In this document: in pieces, positions 32,274 to 40,349 of the stretch | Layout of the letters: every line of letters starts with the position of its first letter | Position numbering within the stretch: position 1 is the stretch's first letter | Source of the DNA: DASZTV01 sp035547515 | Lineage (GTDB): Bacteria > Actinomycetota > Actinomycetes > JAFAQI01 | Length of the DNA stretch: 64,000 bases | Direction of reading: 5' to 3' | NCBI GenBank assembly: GCA_035547515.1 | Contig: DASZUS010000079.1 | Span: forward strand, 81,502-145,501 | Notes under the pieces: model-generated | The model's input: only the letters and a program-made list of their open reading frames with translations | Databases searched by the model: none | Told to the model about the DNA's origin: nothing | Program-made: the position numbers and the translations under genes

Positions 32274-32537
32274 ATGACCGAGCCATTCGTAGTACTAGGC
32301 CCTGAGGACGAGAGCCTGCCGTTGCCCTGGCAAGTCCAGGCACTGTGCTCGCAGACCGACCCCGAGGCCTTCTTCCCGGAGAAGGGTGGGTCCACCCGGG
32401 AGGCCAAGCGCGTCTGCGGTCGCTGCGACGTCCGTGGGGAGTGCCTGACCTACGCCCTCGCCCATGACGAGCGGTTCGGCATCTGGGGCGGGCTCTCCGA
32501 AAGAGAACGCCGCCGCCTCAAGCGTCGCGTCGTCTAG
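32274..32537 (+). CDS. whiB2: WhiB-family [4Fe-4S] transcriptional regulator (WhiB2/WhmD type)
   Basis: 87 residues. Four Fe-S cysteines are C25, C48, C51 and C57, followed by the GIWGG turn (69-73) and the basic DNA-binding helix ERERRRLKRR. The N-terminal LPLPWQVQALCSQTDPEAFF matches WhiB2/WhmD of mycobacteria and WhiB of Streptomyces, which control septation and sporulation septa. In M. tuberculosis whiB2 (Rv3260c) lies beside fbiA; here only the coiled-coil gene intervenes. ATG at 32274 has GGAGGC upstream and a strong promoter. Followed after 38 nt by the large glycosyltransferase gene. Confidence 0.95.
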   Translation: MTEPFVVLGPEDESLPLPWQVQALCSQTDPEAFFPEKGGSTREAKRVCGRCDVRGECLTYALAHDERFGIWGGLSERERRRLKRRVV

Positions 32538-32575
32538 ACATAGGCTGCTAGGGCCGGTTCGGGCCGGTCCTTCCT

Positions 32576-35500
32576 ATGTCTGCGACCTCCTCGCGTTCCC
32601 GGTATCCGGGACACCACGTCACGGCGGTCGTCCTCTGTCTGAACAACGCGAAGCTGCTGGCCAAGACCTTCGACGCGCTCGAGGCGGCGGATCCGCGCCC
32701 CGATCGGGTCATCGCCGTGGACCTGGGAAGCACGGACCGCAGCGTCGCTGTCGCCCGTGACCGTCTCGGCGCGAGCCGGGTCGCCGAGCTTCCGGCCGGC
32801 TCCAGCACCAACGCCGCCGTCCAGGCCGCCCTCCAGCTGACCGCGGGACGCGGCACCCGGCGGGCCCGCGAGGACGGCCCGCTGGAGTGGCTCTGGTTGC
32901 TGCACGACGACAGCGCCCCGGAGCCGGACGCGCTCGGTGAGCTGCTGCAGCGGGTGAGCCAGTCGCCCTCGGTGTGGCTTGCCGGCCCGAAGCTTCGCGA
33001 CTGGGAAGGACGGCGGCTGCTGCGTGCCGGGCTGACCATCGACTCCGCCGGCAACGTCGACAGCGGTCTGGACCGCCTGGAGCTCGACCAGGGTCAGCGC
33101 GACGACGTCGACGAGGTGCTCGCCGTCGATACTGCGGGCGCCTTCGTACGCCGCGACGCCTGGGAGTACCTCGGCGGTGAGGACCCGGCGTGGGCCGAGT
33201 ACGCCGCGGACGTCGACCTGGGCTGGCGGGTGAACGCAGCCGGCGGCCGGGTCGTCGTGGTGCCGCGTGCCGTCGTCCGGCACGCCGGAGAGCGCTGCCC
33301 CGGCGACCACCCCTACGGCTCGGAGCTGCGGGCGCAGACGGTCCGGCGGCGCAACGGGATGCAGGTGGTCCTGGCCAACACGGCGACCTGGCTGGTCCCC
33401 CCGCTGCTGGTCCGCTACGTGCTGGGCGGGATCGTGCATGCGCTCGCTCTGGTGCTCGTGTCGCGCCGGCCGCGTGACGCCGCGGCGGAGCTGTCAGCCG
33501 TGCTGCAGGTGCTCGCTGCCCCCAACGCGATCCTGTCCAGCCGGCGACACCGCGCGGCCACCAGCGAGGTGTCCTACGGCGACCTGCGCCGGTTGTTCCC
33601 GCCCGCAGGGCGCTGGGTGGCCGGGCTGATCAGCGCGCGGGCCCACAGCGCGGCCTCGCAGGACTCCCCGGTCACCCGCCGGCGCCGGGTCGCCGTCGAG
33701 TCAGGCCCGGTCTCGGAGGAGGCGGAGTCCCTCGGCGACGAGCTGAGCGCCTTCGGGGAGTTCCTGCGACGCCCGGCCTCGCTGCTGTTCGTGGGGCTGA
33801 GCCTGCTGTCGCTGATCGCCAACCGCCACATCCTGTCCGGCAGCCTGCACGGCGGCCGCCTGCTGCCTGCCCCGGGTGGGGCGAGCGACCTGTGGGCGTC
33901 GTACCTGTCCTCGTGGCACCCGTCCGCGGTGGGCTCGCTGGCGCCCTCGCCTCCCTCGACCGCTCTGCTCGCGCTGCTTGCGACCATCCTGCTCGGCAAG
34001 GCGTGGCTGGCCGTCGACGTGATCCTGCTGGGTGCCGTCCCGCTGGCGGCGCTGTCGGCGTTCACCGCGTTGCGGGCCCTGACGACCACAGTCCGGGTCC
34101 GGGTGTGGGCGGCAGTGGTCTACGCGCTCCTGCCGGCGGTGACCGGCGCGGTCGCGGCGGGCCGCCTCGACGTGGTCGTGACCGCGATCGTGCTGCCTCG
34201 CGTGGTCCGTTCGATCGCGCTCGCGTGGCTGCCCGATGCCCCGGGCACGCCGCGCGGTCGCTGCGTGCGGGCTGGGCTGTGGCTCACTGTCGGCGCCGCC
34301 TTCGCCCCGCTGCTGTGGGTCTTCGCTGCCCTGCTATGCGGGTTGGCGCTCGCCGGTGACTACTTCGCCGGCGACGGCGAGGCCGAGCCGGCCGAGCCGA
34401 TCATGGTCCGGCTGGCGCGGACCGGCGGCGTCCTCGCCGTACCGCTCATCCTGCTGCTGCCGTGGACCGGCCACGTGCTGGCACACCCGAGCGTGCTGTT
34501 CTCCGGCAGCGGGCTGCCCGAGTTCTACTCGTCGCACTCCGCGCCGTCAGGGGTCTGGCTCGCCTTCCTGCACGCCGGGGGCGGTGGGCAGCCGCCCGCC
34601 TGGGTAGGCATCGCGCTGGTCGGTGCGGTCGTGTTCGGGTTGCAGCGCGACAGCCGGGTACTCACTGCACGGGTCGGCGCGGCGATCTACGTGGTCGGCG
34701 TCCTGCTCGCCGTGGTGATGACCCGAGGCGCCGGCGTGACCGCGGGCTACCCCGCGACGCGGCACTGGCCGGGCCTGCTGCTGCTGTTCGCCGGAGCGGG
34801 GGCCCTGACAACGGCCGTGGTCGCGGCGGTCGGTGCGCGCCCGGCGCTGCAGGACCGCAGCTTCGGCTGGCGCCAGCCCGCTGCCGTGGCAGTCGTGGGC
34901 CTTGCGGTGGTGTCGACCGCCACCTTCGTCGGCACCTGGCTGATCCGGGGTGGCGGTTCGCCGCTGCGGGGCGACGCCGCCCAGGTGCTGCCGCTCTACG
35001 TGCAGGCGGAGCTCAACGTGCCCGGCGGTGGGCGCGCGCTCGTGCTCTCCGGTGACCGCGGCTTGGTGCGCTACGCCCTCGTGCGGACCGCGGGCGGACC
35101 GGTGCTGGGCTCCGGTGACCTGCCGGCCTCAGGCACCGCCGCCAACGACGCCACGACCCATCTCAGCGCCGCGGTGCAGGATCTCGTGGCCGGCCGGCCG
35201 GGGGCAGGTGCGGAGCTGGTCCCGTTCGGGATCGACTACGTCGTCGCATCGCATGCGACGGCGCGGCGCATCGCGCCCCAGCTCGGCCAGCTGGCGACGC
35301 TGGCGGTGATCCCGGTGCAGGGTGCGACCGTGTGGCACTCCACCTTGGGCGGCGGGGAGCTCACCGTCTTGACGCCGACCAGCGCGACTGCGGCGCTCGC
35401 CGGCCAGATGACCGCGCCGGCGCCTCCCGCCGCGCTGCCCGTCGGTGACGACCCCACCGACCTGCACGCCACCGTCCCGGCGGGGGACAGCGGAAGGCTG

Positions 35501-35773
35501 CTGGTGCTCGCCGAGCCCGCCACGTCGGGCTGGCACGCGACCCTCGACGGCCAGGCGCTGCATCCGGTGAAGGCCTACGGCTGGGCCCAGGCCTTCGACC
35601 TCCCGGCTGACGGCGGGCGGGTTCACGTGAGCTACTCGAGCGGGGGGCGTCACTGGTGGGCGCTGTACGAGCTGGTTGCCCTGGTCGCCGTCATCCTCTT
35701 CGGCGCCGGCGCCGGGACTCCGCCGCGCCACCGCCACAGCATCGGTGCGCTCCACGGGGACGGTGACGAGTGA
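32576..35773 (+). CDS. GT2 glycosyltransferase fused to large membrane domain
   Basis: 1065 residues. About 1-270 is a GT2 (GT-A fold) domain: VTAVVLCLNNAKLLAKTF, VIAVDLGSTDRS, a DxD-like LLHDDSAPEPDAL, and AADVDLGWRV as acceptor/base region. Then come about twelve hydrophobic segments between about 275 and 840, an outward-facing soluble region of about 200 residues (LVLAEPATSGWHATLDG resembles C-terminal regions of membrane arabinofuranosyltransferase/YfhO-type proteins), and a last membrane segment at about 1025-1045. A cytosolic GT that makes a lipid-linked or exported glycan is likely; the sugar is not known. ATG at 32576. The stop overlaps the DUF5719 start (GTGA), so the two form a unit widespread in actinobacteria beside whiB. 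Confidence 0.82.
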   Translation: MSATSSRSRYPGHHVTAVVLCLNNAKLLAKTFDALEAADPRPDRVIAVDLGSTDRSVAVARDRLGASRVAELPAGSSTNAAVQAALQLTAGRGTRRAREDGPLEWLWLLHDDSAPEPDALGELLQRVSQSPSVWLAGPKLRDWEGRRLLRAGLTIDSAGNVDSGLDRLELDQGQRDDVDEVLAVDTAGAFVRRDAWEYLGGEDPAWAEYAADVDLGWRVNAAGGRVVVVPRAVVRHAGERCPGDHPYGSELRAQTVRRRNGMQVVLANTATWLVPPLLVRYVLGGIVHALALVLVSRRPRDAAAELSAVLQVLAAPNAILSSRRHRAATSEVSYGDLRRLFPPAGRWVAGLISARAHSAASQDSPVTRRRRVAVESGPVSEEAESLGDELSAFGEFLRRPASLLFVGLSLLSLIANRHILSGSLHGGRLLPAPGGASDLWASYLSSWHPSAVGSLAPSPPSTALLALLATILLGKAWLAVDVILLGAVPLAALSAFTALRALTTTVRVRVWAAVVYALLPAVTGAVAAGRLDVVVTAIVLPRVVRSIALAWLPDAPGTPRGRCVRAGLWLTVGAAFAPLLWVFAALLCGLALAGDYFAGDGEAEPAEPIMVRLARTGGVLAVPLILLLPWTGHVLAHPSVLFSGSGLPEFYSSHSAPSGVWLAFLHAGGGGQPPAWVGIALVGAVVFGLQRDSRVLTARVGAAIYVVGVLLAVVMTRGAGVTAGYPATRHWPGLLLLFAGAGALTTAVVAAVGARPALQDRSFGWRQPAAVAVVGLAVVSTATFVGTWLIRGGGSPLRGDAAQVLPLYVQAELNVPGGGRALVLSGDRGLVRYALVRTAGGPVLGSGDLPASGTAANDATTHLSAAVQDLVAGRPGAGAELVPFGIDYVVASHATARRIAPQLGQLATLAVIPVQGATVWHSTLGGGELTVLTPTSATAALAGQMTAPAPPAALPVGDDPTDLHATVPAGDSGRLLVLAEPATSGWHATLDGQALHPVKAYGWAQAFDLPADGGRVHVSYSSGGRHWWALYELVALVAVILFGAGAGTPPRHRHSIGALHGDGDE

Positions 35774-37221
35774 GGCGGGACCTGCCGGCTCTCGGCGTGG
35801 CGCTGGTCGCCGTACTGCTGGTGTCGTTCCTCACCGGCTCGACCGCCGCGAAGCGCAGTGACGCGCCGGTCGGCACCGCGCCGGTCACGGCGCGGATCCT
35901 CGCGTGCCCGGTGGTGAACGGGCAGCCGCGCTACACGCACGGCAGCGCCGCCGCCGCCGACCTGAGCAGCGCGGTGTCGTCGGCGCCGTCGGTGACCGGG
36001 TCGACCGTCGTGACCACGCTGTTCGGCACGAAGTCGCACACCTCGCCGGTCGACCTCAACCCGACCGACTCGCTGCAGACCAGCGGGTTGCACAGCGAGG
36101 CGGTCGCCTACTCGACGAAGGGGACGACCGCGGCGTACGTCGTCGCGGACGAGGTGATCGACACCGACGAGGGTCGCTACCGCTCGCTCGCCGGCGGCAA
36201 CTGCCTGCCGCCGGCCACCGACTGGTGGTTCGTCGGCGGCAGCGGCAAGGTCGGCTACACCGACCGGCTGTTCCTGGCGAACCCCGCGAAGACCCCCGCG
36301 GACGTGGTGGTGACGGCCTGGACCCCGAAGGGGCCGGTCTCGACGCCGCGCATCTCCGACATCGTCGTGGCGCCGCAGTCGAAGTACACCGTCGGCGTGT
36401 ACGCCTTCGCCCCCAACATCCCGGACGTGGCGGTCCACGTGCATGTGGAAAGCGGGGCGGTCACCGCGGCCCTGCTGGACCGGCACACCAGCGGGGTGGA
36501 CCCGGAAGGCGGTGACCTCGTGCCGCCGACGCAGCCGCCGTCGCGCCACGGCGTCATCGCGGGCTTCCCGGACGGGTCCGGGCCTCGCGCGCTGGTCGTG
36601 GCCAACCCGGGACTCACCGACGCGACGGTCACCGTTCAGGTCGTGACGACCCAAGGCGAGTACACCCCGTCGAGTCTCAAGTCTTTCGTTGTCGGGCCCG
36701 GCACCACCAAGGAGGTCGACCTCGCCAGGGCGTTGTCGGGGGACACCGGCGCGGTGCTGCTGAGCAGCGATCAGCCGGTGATCGCGTCCGGCCGCTCGAC
36801 CGCCGCGCCCGGTGGCCGCCTCGATCCCGACTACTTCTGGGATGCCGTGACGCCCGCAATCTCCGGTCCTGCCGCGGTGGCGATCGGCCGGGAGCCCGAC
36901 GGCGGCCAGTGCCTGCTGTTGCTGAGCGCTCCGCAGGGCGCCGCGTCGGTCCGGCTGACGACGCCCAGCGGCGGCAACCATGTGATCTCGGTGCCGGCGC
37001 GTCACAGCGTCGAGCTCGACGTCACGGACATGGTCAAGTCGGCCTCGACCACGTGGCCGTTCGTGGTGACCCCGGTCGGCACGGCGCCGGTGTACGGCGT
37101 ACGGGTGCTTCACTTCGCCGGTGCCCACGGTGCGCTCAACACGGCCGAGCCGTTGACCCCGCTGCCGGGCCCGATCCCGCTCCCGCCGGTCCACGAGGAT
37201 CCCCGGCTCGCTAGCCGCTGA
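35770..37221 (+). CDS. DUF5719 family exported protein
   Basis: 483 residues. An N-terminal signal or anchor RRDLPALGVALVAVLLVSFLTGS split around the hydrophobic core is followed by a Ser/Thr/Val-rich extracytoplasmic part made of repeated beta-sandwich-like units (DWWFVGGSGKVGYTDRLFLAN, RALVVANPGLTDATVTVQV, GQCLLLLSAPQGAASVRL). No catalytic motif. It consistently pairs with the GT2 membrane protein upstream, and GTG at 35770 overlaps that gene's stop, so it probably works with it at the outer membrane face. Function unknown. Confidence 0.82.
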   Translation: MRRDLPALGVALVAVLLVSFLTGSTAAKRSDAPVGTAPVTARILACPVVNGQPRYTHGSAAAADLSSAVSSAPSVTGSTVVTTLFGTKSHTSPVDLNPTDSLQTSGLHSEAVAYSTKGTTAAYVVADEVIDTDEGRYRSLAGGNCLPPATDWWFVGGSGKVGYTDRLFLANPAKTPADVVVTAWTPKGPVSTPRISDIVVAPQSKYTVGVYAFAPNIPDVAVHVHVESGAVTAALLDRHTSGVDPEGGDLVPPTQPPSRHGVIAGFPDGSGPRALVVANPGLTDATVTVQVVTTQGEYTPSSLKSFVVGPGTTKEVDLARALSGDTGAVLLSSDQPVIASGRSTAAPGGRLDPDYFWDAVTPAISGPAAVAIGREPDGGQCLLLLSAPQGAASVRLTTPSGGNHVISVPARHSVELDVTDMVKSASTTWPFVVTPVGTAPVYGVRVLHFAGAHGALNTAEPLTPLPGPIPLPPVHEDPRLASR

Positions 37222-37232
37222 GCCCGCGGGCG

Positions 37233-37661
37233 CTACTCGTCCTCGAAGCCGGGATCGACCACGTTGGGCTCGAGGCCGAGGTAGTTGGAGATCACCTGCA
37301 CGACGAGATCGTGCAGCAGGTCTTCCAGGTCCTCGACATCGCGTGCCCGGAGCTCGATGGGCTTGCGGTAGAGGATGATCTGCGCCCGCTGCCGTCCGCT
37401 GGCGGGCACGATCCGGGCGAGCAGCACCCCGCCGGTCTCGATCGCGCCTGCGGCGACCGCGCCCGCGAGGTCGATGTCCATCGGTGGGACGAGGTCGACG
37501 GTGAACTCCACCTGGGCCAGCTGCTTGCGCCAGCGGTGCTCGACGTGCTCGACGGCGTCGCTTGCGAGTCGGTCGAAGCGGTCGGCGGGTGATGCCGCCA
37601 GCGGCACGGCGGGAGGTGCAAGCGCGCCGCGGGCGCCCCGTCCGTGGCGATCGCGCCTCAC
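37233..37661 (-). CDS. Metallopeptidase-family (Rv3259-like) protein with degenerate zinc motif
   Basis: 142 residues, positional counterpart of Rv3259. The central FTVDLVPPMDIDLAG and AQIILYRKPIELRARDVED stretches follow the small zincin-like family annotated as metallopeptidase. Canonical members have HExxHxxG; here the matching helix is DLLHDLVVQVISNYLGLEP, which keeps one histidine but lacks the Glu and second His, so protease activity is doubtful. GTG at 37661 follows a TACGAT box by 6 nt; it diverges from DUF3499. Confidence 0.75.
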   Translation of the reverse strand: MRRDRHGRGARGALAPPAVPLAASPADRFDRLASDAVEHVEHRWRKQLAQVEFTVDLVPPMDIDLAGAVAAGAIETGGVLLARIVPASGRQRAQIILYRKPIELRARDVEDLEDLLHDLVVQVISNYLGLEPNVVDPGFEDE

Positions 37662-37667
37662 CGGCGA

Positions 37668-37673
37668 ATCGTA
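37668..37673 (-). promoter_or_regulatory. Leaderless -10 box TACGAT for Rv3259-like gene
   Basis: Minus-strand TACGAT, 6 nt, then the GTG at 37661. Confidence 0.5.
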
Positions 37674-37767
37674 CGGTCAGGTGAACGCTCGGCGGATCTG
37701 CCGCGACACGATCCAGTCATCGTGCGACACGACGTCTGAGGTGATGGCCGAGGGCCACGTCGGCGAG

Positions 37768-37773
37768 TACCGT
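37768..37773 (+). promoter_or_regulatory. Leaderless -10 box TACCGT for DUF3499 gene
   Basis: TACCGT, 6 nt, then the GTG at 37780. This spacing also decides the start among several in-frame candidates upstream. Confidence 0.5.
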
Positions 37774-37779
37774 CGCGGC

Positions 37780-38136
37780 GTGAGCCCTCTGCGCCGCTGT
37801 TCGCGCACCGCGTGCGGCCGCCCTGCGGTCGCCACGCTCACCTATGCCTACTCCGACTCCACCGCGGTCGTCGGACCGCTCGCGACGTACGCCGAGCCGC
37901 ACTCCTATGACCTCTGTGATGCGCACGCCGACCGGTTGACCGCGCCGCGCGGATGGGCGGTGGTCCGCCTCGACGTCGACGCTGAGGCGGCGGTGCCCGG
38001 CGAGGACGACTTGGCGGCACTGGCTGAGGCGGTACGCGAGGCCGCGAGGCCCGCTCGGGCGACGGTGACCGTGGCTCCCGAGGCACCTGAGGTGGGCCGC
38101 CGTGGCCACCTCCGGGTGATCCCGCCTACCGCCTAG
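37780..38136 (+). CDS. DUF3499 family protein
   Basis: 118 residues, counterpart of Rv3258c. The N-terminus has RRCSRTACGRPAVATLTY and later YDLCDAHADRLTAPRGW, giving C..C...C..H spacing consistent with a small zinc-binding fold. Function unknown; the family is conserved in actinobacteria next to phosphomannomutase. The frame is open much further upstream, but GTG at 37780 begins the conserved part and follows a -10 box. Confidence 0.85.
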   Translation: MSPLRRCSRTACGRPAVATLTYAYSDSTAVVGPLATYAEPHSYDLCDAHADRLTAPRGWAVVRLDVDAEAAVPGEDDLAALAEAVREAARPARATVTVAPEAPEVGRRGHLRVIPPTA

Positions 38137-38174
38137 GTCGGTCGCCTCGAAGTCGGGGTCCGCTCAAGGTCAAG

Positions 38175-38391
38175 GTCAAAGTCAAAGTCAAAAGCGGCAA
38201 AGACTGGGCGCGGCTGGCTGCCCCGGCGAGTGCCGCTGGCTTGTTGCGTTGGATTGTGCGTTTGACGTGCCAAAACAGCCTCTTTTGGCACGTCAGATCG
38301 ACAAAACCAACGACACCGCACCGCGCAGACCGAGGCAACCAAGGGACCTGGCCGCCGCCCAGTCTTAGCCGCTTTTGACTTTGACGTTGAC
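38175..38391. repeat. Large imperfect palindrome (about 217 bp)
   Basis: Outer arms 38175-38210 and 38356-38391 are inverted copies matching at 34 of 36 positions (they include AAAAGCGGC and AGACTGGGCG). The centre holds a perfect 13-bp inverted repeat (38263-38275 and 38283-38295). Inner flanks also show weaker complementarity (CGTTGGATT on the left, CGTTGGTTT when the right is reversed). Just outside and within the outer arms is a GTCAAn hexamer array, mirrored as TTGACn on the right. It could be a MITE-like insertion, a structured RNA or a protein-binding array. Confidence 0.75.
38263..38295. repeat. Central perfect hairpin of the 38.2 kb element
   Basis: TGACGTGCCAAAA, 7-nt loop, TTTTGGCACGTCA. 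As RNA it would form a 13-bp stem with an A/U-rich apical part; as DNA it is a symmetric protein-binding candidate. Confidence 0.75.
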
Positions 38392-38522
38392 GTTGACTTT
38401 GCCCTCGCTGCTGACCTCAACCGTCGCGGTGTCCGGTTTGTGGTGGAATCGCCGTTTCCTCAAGGTCTCCGGCCGATCGGCCGATGAAGTTCGGGTTGCC
38501 ACTTCCCCTGGAGGCCCCCCGC

Positions 38523-38744
38523 ATGACGATCGCCGAAGCAACCTCGCTCACCCGCCCCGGCGCCCGCATGGGCCAGAGCTGCGCGGCGTGCGGCAGCGAG
38601 CGGGTCACCACCCTTGCGATGACGCTTACCGACGGCACACCGGTCAGCATGCGGTCCTGCCACGCCTGCGAGCACCGGGTCTGGTCGGATGCGACCGGCA
38701 GCCTCGAGCTCGCCGACGTGCTCAAGCGCACCGCCAAGCGCTGA
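38523..38744 (+). CDS. Small zinc-ribbon-like protein
   Basis: 73 residues. Two CxxC knuckles, CAAC (near residue 20) and CHAC (near 46), separated by a beta hairpin, form a likely zinc ribbon: SCAACGSERVTTLAM then MRSCHACEHRVW. The acidic/helical tail is LELADVLKRTAKR. Function unknown; ribbons of this size bind nucleic acid or protein. ATG at 38523 is preferred over ATG at 38484 because CTGGAGG lies 9 nt upstream. It precedes phosphomannomutase by 29 nt. Confidence 0.78.
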   Translation: MTIAEATSLTRPGARMGQSCAACGSERVTTLAMTLTDGTPVSMRSCHACEHRVWSDATGSLELADVLKRTAKR

Positions 38745-38761
38745 CCTCCGCGGCCGGCGGC

Positions 38762-38767
38762 TAGCGT
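38762..38767 (+). promoter_or_regulatory. Leaderless -10 box TAGCGT for phosphomannomutase
   Basis: TAGCGT, 6 nt, then the ATG at 38774. Confidence 0.5.
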
Positions 38768-38773
38768 CGAGGA

Positions 38774-40129
38774 ATGGCCGCCGATCTCGACCGCATCATC
38801 AAGGCGTACGACATCCGGGGCGTCGTCCCCGACGAGCTCGACGCGGCGACTGCGCGTGACATCGGCGCGGCCTTCGTGCGCCTGCTCTCCGCCGAGCGCA
38901 TCGTCACCGCTCACGACATGCGCGAGAGCTCGCCCGATCTGGCGGCAGCCTTCGCCGACGGCGCGACCTCGCAGGGTGCCGACGTCGTCGAGGCCGGCCT
39001 CGGGTCGACCGACATGCTCTACTTCGCCTCGGGCAGCCTCGACGTACCGGGCGCGATGTTCACCGCGAGCCACAACCCGGCCCGCTACAACGGCATCAAG
39101 CTCTGCCGTGCCGGCGCCGCTCCGGTCGGCCAGGACAGCGGACTCGACGAGATCAAGCGAATGCTCACCGACGGCATCCCGGAGCCGGCGGGCAGCCGCG
39201 GCACGACGACCAAGCAGGATCTGCTCTCCGCCTACGCGGAGTACCTGATCGGGCTGGTTCCCGGCATCCGCGAGATCCGTCGGCTGAAGGTCGTCGTCGA
39301 CGCGGGTAACGGGATGGGCGGCCTGACGGTCCCGGAGGTCTTCGCATCGCTGCCGATCGAGCTCACGCCGATGTACTTCGAGCTCGACGGCAGCTTCCCC
39401 AACCACGAGGCGAACCCGATCGACCCGGGCAACCTCCGCGACCTGCAGGCCCGGGTGCGCGACAGCGGCGCAGACATCGGGCTGGCCTTCGACGGCGACG
39501 CCGACCGTTGCTTCGTGGTGGACGAGCGGGGCGAGATCGTCTCGCCGTCGGTGCTGACTGCGCTGATCGCGGACCGGGAGCTCGCCAAGGAGCCCGGGGC
39601 GACCGTGATCCACAACCTGATCACCTCCCGTGCCGTCCCCGAGATCGTGCGGGAGCGCGGCGGTACGCCGGTGCGCACCCGGGTGGGTCACTCCTTCATC
39701 AAGGCGACGATGGCCGAGACCGGCGCGGTGTTCGGCGGCGAGCACTCCGGCCACTTCTACTTCCGCGACTTCTGGCGGGCCGACTCCGGCATGCTCGCCG
39801 CATTGCATGCGCTCGCCGCGTTGGGTCACAGCGACGGGCCGCTGTCGGGCCTGCTCGCGAGCTACCAGCGCTACACCGGCTCCGGTGAGGTCAACAGCGA
39901 GGTGGCGGATGCCGCCGCATCGCTCGCGGCCGTCCGCGACACGTTCTCGGCTCAGCCTGGTGTCCAGGTCGACGAGCTCGACGGGCTGACCGTCGACCTC
40001 GGCGACGGTCGCTGGTTCAACGTCCGCGCGTCCAACACCGAGCCCTTGCTGCGGCTCAACGTCGAGGCGCCGGACGAGGCGCAGATGGTCAAGCTGCGCG
40101 ACGAGGTGCTGGCAGTCATCCGCGGGTGA
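38774..40129 (+). CDS. pmmA: Phosphomannomutase/phosphoglucomutase
   Basis: Interconverts hexose-6- and hexose-1-phosphates, chiefly mannose, to feed GDP-mannose. 451 residues, alpha-D-phosphohexomutase with four domains: IIKAYDIRGVVPDEL at the start, the phosphoserine loop MFTASHNPARYNG, the metal loop AFDGDADRCFVVD, the sugar loop GEHSGHFYFRD and the phosphate loop VRASNTEPLLRLN. Counterpart of Rv3257c (pmmA). ATG at 38774 with a -10 box 6 nt before. Confidence 0.95.
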   Translation: MAADLDRIIKAYDIRGVVPDELDAATARDIGAAFVRLLSAERIVTAHDMRESSPDLAAAFADGATSQGADVVEAGLGSTDMLYFASGSLDVPGAMFTASHNPARYNGIKLCRAGAAPVGQDSGLDEIKRMLTDGIPEPAGSRGTTTKQDLLSAYAEYLIGLVPGIREIRRLKVVVDAGNGMGGLTVPEVFASLPIELTPMYFELDGSFPNHEANPIDPGNLRDLQARVRDSGADIGLAFDGDADRCFVVDERGEIVSPSVLTALIADRELAKEPGATVIHNLITSRAVPEIVRERGGTPVRTRVGHSFIKATMAETGAVFGGEHSGHFYFRDFWRADSGMLAALHALAALGHSDGPLSGLLASYQRYTGSGEVNSEVADAAASLAAVRDTFSAQPGVQVDELDGLTVDLGDGRWFNVRASNTEPLLRLNVEAPDEAQMVKLRDEVLAVIRG

Positions 40130-40135
40130 CCGCAC

Positions 40136-40141
40136 TAGGCT
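40136..40141 (+). promoter_or_regulatory. Leaderless -10 box TAGGCT for Trm112-like gene
   Basis: TAGGCT, 8 nt, then the GTG at 40150. Confidence 0.4.
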
Positions 40142-40149
40142 CTGGGTCC

Positions 40150-40323
40150 GTGAACCTCGACCCGTCGCTGCTCGAGATCCTCGCCTGCCCGAACTGCCGC
40201 GGGGACCTGCGGGTCGACGACGCTGCTCAGGAGCTGGTCTGCGAGGGCTGCCGCTACGCCTACCCGGTCCGAGACGACATCCCGGTGCTGCTCATCGACG
40301 AGGCGCGCAAGCCTGACGCCTGA
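40150..40323 (+). CDS. Trm112-family zinc-binding protein
   Basis: 57 residues, short YcaR/Trm112 fold: LLEILACPNCRGDL supplies the first CxxC, LVCEGCRYAYPVRDDIPVLL the second pair and the conserved tail. Eukaryotic Trm112 activates methyltransferases; bacterial members are presumed partners of enzymes nearby but the role is unproven. An earlier GTG at 40126 would overlap the pmmA stop as GTGA; GTG at 40150 gives the usual N-terminus. Confidence 0.88.
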   Translation: MNLDPSLLEILACPNCRGDLRVDDAAQELVCEGCRYAYPVRDDIPVLLIDEARKPDA

Positions 40324-40349
40324 GCCTGTCGCTCGCCGCCGGCCCTCTC

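Larger units (their letters stand above)
38137..38522. other. 386-bp non-coding gap
   Basis: No convincing gene. It holds the inverted-repeat element (38175-38391) and, after it, about 130 bp of ordinary sequence ending in the CTGGAGG ribosome-binding site of the next gene. Open frames here on the minus strand are threonine/leucine repeats created by the hexamer array. Confidence 0.7.

Noticed and set aside
32534..33439. 301-codon frame antisense to the GT2 gene
   Set aside because: Lies entirely within the GT2 domain on the other strand, which carries clear motifs.
38126..38420. Minus-strand frames with TLTLTL repeats in the DUF3499-zinc ribbon gap
   Set aside because: The Thr/Leu repeat is the direct product of the GTCAAn hexamer array in the palindromic element; no ribosome-binding site and no domain.
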